Shown piece by piece: positions 42,373 to 46,710 of a DNA stretch of 46,710 bases (its first letter is position 1; each line of letters starts with the position of its first letter). The DNA is from Porphyromonadaceae bacterium UBA4259. Lineage in GTDB: Bacteria; Bacteroidota; Bacteroidia; Bacteroidales; Muribaculaceae. A model generated the notes under the pieces. It saw nothing but the letters and a program-made list of their open reading frames with translations. It did no database searches and had not been told where the DNA came from. The translations under genes and the position numbers were made by a program. The stretch lies in contig DGWL01000094.1 in assembly GCA_002396125.1 (NCBI GenBank), positions 1-46,710 of the forward strand, written 5' to 3'.

Positions 42373-44829
42373 ATGCAGGAAATCATTCAAGAATCTGCCC
42401 AGGGCAACCAGGGCAAGAAGAAGAGTTTCAATGCCTCAATTCCCATCAAGGCATTTTTCAATGCGTGCTTGCACAACTGGTACTGGTTTGTTATCTCGGC
42501 TATCGTGTGCTCATGCATCGCTTTGCTCAAGAGCAAGTCGGAGCCAAAGCTCTACTCGTCCAATGCGATGATTATGCTCGTCACCGAGGCTAGCGCTCAG
42601 GCAGGAAGCCAAGCGCAAGTATTTGGCGACATGGGCTATGCCATGCCATTTGGCTCAAAGGTCAATGAAACCTACAAAATAAAGTCAACCAAGCTCATGG
42701 AGGACGTAGTGAGCCACTTGGGCCTCAACATACAATATTATGGCCGCGTGTACTTGCGCGACGTAAACACCTACAAGCACTCGCCGGTTCAAATCACACC
42801 GTTGCGCGACATTACCACCAACTACACCATCTCTATCGTACCCAAGAGCGAAACCGAGTTTGAGTTCATGGTCAATGGTGACAAAAAGTGGAAGAAAGCC
42901 CACTTCGGCAACAAGGTGAGCACACCCTTTGGTCCTGTAGCGGTAACCAAGACTCGCCTTTTCAACCTGCAATATGTTGACTACACTGTTATTGCCAAGG
43001 TGTTTACCACCAACAGCGCCGCCAAGCGCTACATCAATGCTCTTAACATCGAGAGCGTGGAGAAAAACAGCGATGTGCTAAAGCTCTCGCTCACTTGCGA
43101 CAACCACGAGCTGGGCATCGACATCCTCAATGCCCTCATCGTTGCCTATAATCAAGACGGCATTGAAGACAAGAACCGTGTGGCTCGCAACACCGAGAAC
43201 TTTATTGCCGAGCGCATCAACTCCATTTCGCAAGACCTGAGCGGTGTGGACAGCCGCATCGCCGCGCTCAAGTCGGCTAGTGCTCACGATGCCATGTATG
43301 CTGATGCCTCATCGGGTGTGCGCTACCAAGACAATGCACAAGACGCCAGCCTGCAACTTAGCCTTGCAGCAAGCGTCAGAGACTACTTGAACTCCACCGG
43401 CGACCACGACCTCATTCCCAGCAACACAGGCATTGCCAACGCCGGTATCGAGAGTCAAATCAAGGAATATAACGACGCCATGCTCAAGTATCAAAAGATT
43501 GCCACTACCTCGAGCGACGAAAACCCGGTAATGGTTGAACTCAAGCAGACGTTGACCACCCAAAAGGCAGGCATCCAGCGTGCCATCAACAACTACATCT
43601 CGCAACTGAGCGCAAGGGCTTCGCAAGCTCAAGCCACACAAGCACAGGCTCAAAGCGGCATGCGCCAGATGCCGGCTCACGAGAAAGCCATCACTCAAGT
43701 GGGACGCCAGCAAAACGTGAAGGAGCAACTCTACCTCTACCTGCTCAACAAGCGAGAGGAGAATGCTCTACAGATGGCCATCACCGAGCCTAACGCCAAG
43801 GTAATAGAACCCGCCTCGGGCAGCTCAACACCCATCTCGCCCATCACATCGAGGGCATTGGCAATTGGCCTGCTCATTGGCCTGCTCATTCCTGCCGGCA
43901 TCCTTTACCTGATTTACTGGATATTCTCGCTCGACACCAAGATTCATGGCCGCCACGACGTGGAAGAGAACTGCAAGATTCCCATCGTGGGTGAGGTTCC
44001 AAGCAAGCGCAGTAACCAGAAGGGTATGGAGATTGTGGTTCAGGAAGAATCTATCGACCGCGTGTCGGAGGCGCTGCGCATTGTGCGCGCCAACCTAGAC
44101 TTCATTGCCGAGAAGAAGGACAACGAGGGCATCGTCATGCAGTTCACCTCTACCCGTCCTGGCGAGGGAAAGAGCTTTATTGCGCTTAACCTTGCTCTCA
44201 CCTATGCTCATGTCGACAAAAAGGTTGCCGTTGTCGACCTCGACTTGCGCAAGGGTACCTTCTCCGACTATGTTAACGTTGACTCACCAGTGGGCGTGAG
44301 TGCCTACCTCTCGGGCAAAGTAACCAACATCAACGATATTGTTGTACGTGGCACTATCCATAAGAACCTCGACGTTATTCCACTGGGCGCCATTCCACCC
44401 AACCCCACCGGCTTGCTCATGGGCAAGCACTTGGGCGAGCTCATTAAAGATTTGCGAGAGCACTACGACTACATTATCCTCGACACCGTGCCCTATGGTA
44501 TAATTGCCGATGCTGCTCTCATCAACCGCTATGTCGACTTCACAGTCTATGTGATTCGCGACGGTATCATCGACAAGCGCTACCTCTTCGACCTTGAAAA
44601 AGCCTACGAGGAGAAGAAACTCAAGAACCTGGCAATCCTTATCAATGACATTAAGGTCGACAAGAAAAACTATGGTTACGGATATGGCTACGGCTATGGC
44701 TATGGTTACGGTTATGGCTACGGCTACGGCAACGAGCAATATGGCTACTACGAGAGCGACAAAGAGCGCAAGAAGCGCAAAAATCGCCTCAAGAGAAAAA
44801 ATGGTCACAACGACTCCGCAACAGTCTAG
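42373..44829 (+). CDS. Wzc/GumC-like polysaccharide co-polymerase and tyrosine autokinase
   Basis: An 818-residue inner-membrane protein that controls the length and export of surface polysaccharide. An N-terminal Wzz-type region has a first helix at about 35-54 (NWYWFVISAIVCSCIALLKS), a periplasmic coiled part (about 60-490) and a second helix at about 495-520. The cytoplasmic BY-kinase domain has Walker A TRPGEGKSFIALN (about 593-605), Walker A' VAVVDLDLRKG (about 618-628) and Walker B YIILDTVP (about 701-708). Residues 767-786 are exactly ten Tyr-Gly pairs, then NEQYGYYES and a basic tail: the Tyr cluster that is autophosphorylated in this family, but in an extreme form. Unusually, no Wza-like exporter or glycosyltransferase gene adjoins it. 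An acyltransferase follows downstream. Confidence 0.9.
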   Translation: MQEIIQESAQGNQGKKKSFNASIPIKAFFNACLHNWYWFVISAIVCSCIALLKSKSEPKLYSSNAMIMLVTEASAQAGSQAQVFGDMGYAMPFGSKVNETYKIKSTKLMEDVVSHLGLNIQYYGRVYLRDVNTYKHSPVQITPLRDITTNYTISIVPKSETEFEFMVNGDKKWKKAHFGNKVSTPFGPVAVTKTRLFNLQYVDYTVIAKVFTTNSAAKRYINALNIESVEKNSDVLKLSLTCDNHELGIDILNALIVAYNQDGIEDKNRVARNTENFIAERINSISQDLSGVDSRIAALKSASAHDAMYADASSGVRYQDNAQDASLQLSLAASVRDYLNSTGDHDLIPSNTGIANAGIESQIKEYNDAMLKYQKIATTSSDENPVMVELKQTLTTQKAGIQRAINNYISQLSARASQAQATQAQAQSGMRQMPAHEKAITQVGRQQNVKEQLYLYLLNKREENALQMAITEPNAKVIEPASGSSTPISPITSRALAIGLLIGLLIPAGILYLIYWIFSLDTKIHGRHDVEENCKIPIVGEVPSKRSNQKGMEIVVQEESIDRVSEALRIVRANLDFIAEKKDNEGIVMQFTSTRPGEGKSFIALNLALTYAHVDKKVAVVDLDLRKGTFSDYVNVDSPVGVSAYLSGKVTNINDIVVRGTIHKNLDVIPLGAIPPNPTGLLMGKHLGELIKDLREHYDYIILDTVPYGIIADAALINRYVDFTVYVIRDGIIDKRYLFDLEKAYEEKKLKNLAILINDIKVDKKNYGYGYGYGYGYGYGYGYGYGNEQYGYYESDKERKKRKNRLKRKNGHNDSATV

Positions 44830-44883
44830 CTTATCTTAAACCGGGCGACCGAGAACCGCCTCGACAACCCATAATTCCACACC

Positions 44884-44929
44884 ACAATCCGCACCTAAGT
44901 CGCCCCCGCCTGGCCGTGCGGATTGTTTT
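44884..44929 (+). terminator. Terminator after the Wzc-like gene
   Basis: ACAATCCGCAC (44884-44894) pairs perfectly with GTGCGGATTGT (44916-44926), 11 bp with a 21-base loop, ending in TTTT. It lies about 55 bases after the stop and 30 bases before the next ATG. Confidence 0.75.
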
Positions 44930-44959
44930 CTCACTCATCACACATTACTCCAAGAAGCA

Positions 44960-46069
44960 ATGCAATTTATCAAAGGCAACAACTTGCTCTCCCGTGCACA
45001 GTGCGACGTGCTGCGAGGACTCGCCATCACCGGTATCTTCCTGCACAACTTTTGCCACTGGCTGCATGGCGCACATCACGAGAATGAATATATATACTAC
45101 CTTGAGCATGGGCAAACCTCCTGGAACTATTGGACTCAGGGTATTGACTGGTTCTTCCCCATCCAGTTTTTTTCGTTCTTCGGTCACTTTGGAGTGCCAC
45201 TGTTCCTGTTCCTGAGCGGATGGGGACTGGCGATGAAATATGAAAAAGACGACTCAAGTTCCATCAAGCCTTTGCCATTCATCAAGTATCACTGGCTCAA
45301 GCTTTTCAGGCTCATGGCGCTAGGATATTTACTATCGATTGTAACCTATGCGGCCTTTGGCTTCGGGTTTCACCCGTGGTATGAGATTCTCTCGCAGTTG
45401 ACGATGGTGGTCAACGCCATCTTCGTGAGTCCCGGCTCGGCTTTGTCGCCCGGTCCCTACTGGTTCTTCGGGTTGATGCTTGAAGTTTATGTTTTCTACA
45501 TCCTCTTCCTCTACCCCACTCGCAACAAGGGTTGCTGGCGATGGCTCATGCCGGTGCTCTCAATTGCCGTGGCCATTGCCGTGCAAGTGCCGCTCGAGAC
45601 CCACACCACCATCCTCAACTACATGCGCTACAACCTGGTGGTGGCAATGTTGCCCATGTCGCTTGGCATCCTGATGGCCCGTTACGGCTTGCCGCGATTG
45701 CGGCGCGGCACGCTCGCTGTGGTTGCGGTTGTGTCGCTAGTAATGCTGGCTGCATTCAACCTTAACTACCAGTTGTGGCTGTGGGCGCCGGTGCTGGTGG
45801 TGACTGGCGCAGTTGCCGCTGTCAAGTGTTTTGCGTCAGGCTCTGTCATTCTCAAGCCCATGCAATGGATGGGCGTGATGTCTTCGTTCATCTTTGTGGT
45901 TCATTCCATTCCACGCATGCCCATCTTCAAGCTATGGCTGTGGAAGCAACCCGAGATGCTGCTCACCGACTATGCCTGGCTGGCACTCTACATTGCATTG
46001 ACCCTGCTGCTGGCATGGCTCTACAAGCAATACCTGCGCCTCATCCCCTCACCCACTCTAAAACGATAA
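44960..46069 (+). CDS. Acyltransferase family 3 membrane protein (second in window)
   Basis: A 369-residue inner-membrane protein with about ten hydrophobic segments. DVLRGLAITGIFLHNFCHWLHG at about 16-37 carries the conserved Arg and His of the acyltransferase-3 family, and FGHFGVPLFLFLSGWGLA (about 74-91) is the typical second motif. These proteins acylate sugars of exported polysaccharide or lipid carriers. It follows the Wzc-like gene after a terminator-like hairpin, and its role could be decoration of the same polysaccharide; that link is inference. It shares architecture but little exact sequence with the one at 30711-31811. Confidence 0.88.
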   Translation: MQFIKGNNLLSRAQCDVLRGLAITGIFLHNFCHWLHGAHHENEYIYYLEHGQTSWNYWTQGIDWFFPIQFFSFFGHFGVPLFLFLSGWGLAMKYEKDDSSSIKPLPFIKYHWLKLFRLMALGYLLSIVTYAAFGFGFHPWYEILSQLTMVVNAIFVSPGSALSPGPYWFFGLMLEVYVFYILFLYPTRNKGCWRWLMPVLSIAVAIAVQVPLETHTTILNYMRYNLVVAMLPMSLGILMARYGLPRLRRGTLAVVAVVSLVMLAAFNLNYQLWLWAPVLVVTGAVAAVKCFASGSVILKPMQWMGVMSSFIFVVHSIPRMPIFKLWLWKQPEMLLTDYAWLALYIALTLLLAWLYKQYLRLIPSPTLKR

Positions 46070-46127
46070 AAAACATGCAACCGGGCAACTTAACAGTTAA
46101 AACTTAACACATCTCACTTATTTTTAC

Positions 46128-46135
46128 TATCTTTG
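46128..46135 (+). promoter_or_regulatory. -7 element of valS
   Basis: TATCTTTG matches TAnnTTTG exactly, about 47 bases ahead of the ATG. The gap between the acyltransferase and valS has no clear terminator. Confidence 0.55.
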
Positions 46136-46181
46136 CAGTTTGAAAATATTAAAAAAGCACACATACTTATACACTTAAATT

Positions 46182-46710
46182 ATGAACACTTTGGCTACTA
46201 AGTACGATCCTAAAGCGGTCGAGGACAAATGGTATAAATACTGGATGGACCATGACCTTTTCAAGTCTACCCCCGATGAGCGTGAACCTTACACTATCGT
46301 GATTCCGCCACCCAACGTCACCGGCGTGCTTCACATGGGACACATGCTCAACAACACCATTCAAGATATTCTCATGCGACGCGCGCGTCAAGAGGGAAAG
46401 AACGCATTGTGGGTGCCTGGCACCGACCATGCCAGCATTGCCACCGAGGCCAAAGTGGTGAAACGTCTCGCCGAGCAAGGCATCAAGAAGACCGATCTCA
46501 CTCGCGATGAGTTTCTCAAGCATGCTTGGGACTGGACTCATGAGCACGGAGGCATCATCCTGCAACAGTTGCGCAAGCTGGGTGCCTCGTGCGACTGGAG
46601 CCGCACAGCATTCACAATGGATGAGACACGCAGCAAGAGCGTGCTACGCGTCTTCGTCGACCTCTACAACAAGGGCCTTATTTATCGCGGCCTGCGCATG
46701 GTGAACTGGG
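46182..46710 (+). CDS. valS: Valyl-tRNA synthetase, 5' part
   Basis: The first 176 codons of a class I aminoacyl-tRNA synthetase run open to the window end. The N-terminus ([18 protein letters not shown]), [17 protein letters not shown] with the HIGH-type HMGH motif at about 49-52, [16 protein letters not shown], and the [12 protein letters not shown] stretch are those of ValS. It charges tRNA-Val with valine in the cytoplasm; editing and anticodon-binding domains lie beyond the window. It is on the plus strand after the acyltransferase and has a recognisable -7 element. Confidence 0.95.
   Translation, partial: MNTLATKYDPKAVEDKWYKYWMDHDLFKSTPDEREPYTIVIPPPNVTGVLHMGHMLNNTIQDILMRRARQEGKNALWVPGTDHASIATEAKVVKRLAEQGIKKTDLTRDEFLKHAWDWTHEHGGIILQQLRKLGASCDWSRTAFTMDETRSKSVLRVFVDLYNKGLIYRGLRMVNW

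Noticed and set aside
44671..44730. Simple-sequence expansion (microsatellite) in the kinase tail
   Set aside because: Synonymous codons vary between units, which argues against recent slippage and for selection on the protein.

Overview
The window looks like a chromosomal segment of a Bacteroidales bacterium. This rests on several signs: many promoters with the Bacteroidetes -7 element TAnnTTTG and an upstream TTG; starts that mostly lack a Shine-Dalgarno sequence; TonB-dependent receptors with an N-terminal carboxypeptidase-like domain; BACON-domain lipoproteins; the type IX secretion component PorQ together with a protease carrying a type-A-like sorting domain; cytochrome bd preceded by a DUF4492 gene; and a menaquinone-type methyltransferase. 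Dockerins and the style of the sorting domain suggest Muribaculaceae or a relative, but that is inference. No tRNA, rRNA, CRISPR array, integrase or insertion sequence was seen.

Layout. 1-13.5 kb, all minus strand, is mostly cell envelope: a secreted beta-rich protein cut by the window edge, a membrane protein with a repeated C-terminal motif, a CPA2-type cation/proton antiporter, an Oar-like TonB receptor with a BACON/OB-fold lipoprotein behind it, an outer-membrane beta-barrel family receptor, and a small OMP. 13.8-16.2 kb holds an isolated GC-rich gene that looks like a phage virion protein, with its own promoter. 16.4-22.3 kb is a 1960-residue secreted subtilisin-like protease with five Hydin-like repeats and a duplicated domain. 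22.6-29.8 kb is mostly core metabolism and respiration: phoH, pfkA, ubiE/menE-type methyltransferase, a DUF3089 lipoprotein, DUF4492-cydA-cydB. 29.8-33.8 kb has two very small TonB-C-domain proteins, a structured intergenic element, an acyltransferase, a DUF6440 protein and porQ. 34.0-37.3 kb is a cmk-ispH-DUF3298-DUF2400 operon. 37.4-42.2 kb, minus strand, has a small secreted protein, an MBL-fold hydrolase, an RsmI-type methyltransferase and a dockerin-bearing M6 protease. 42.4-46.7 kb has a Wzc-like tyrosine kinase, a second acyltransferase and the start of valS.

How the parts fit. PorQ belongs to the type IX machinery that would export the large S8 protease. The methyltransferase makes menaquinone, which feeds the cytochrome bd oxidase encoded just beyond it. 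The most unusual items are the orphan phage-like protein, the 160-bp nested inverted-repeat element near 30.6 kb, the (Tyr-Gly)10 tail of the kinase, the duplicated domain of the S8 protease, and the long hairpin-containing leader of the Oar operon.
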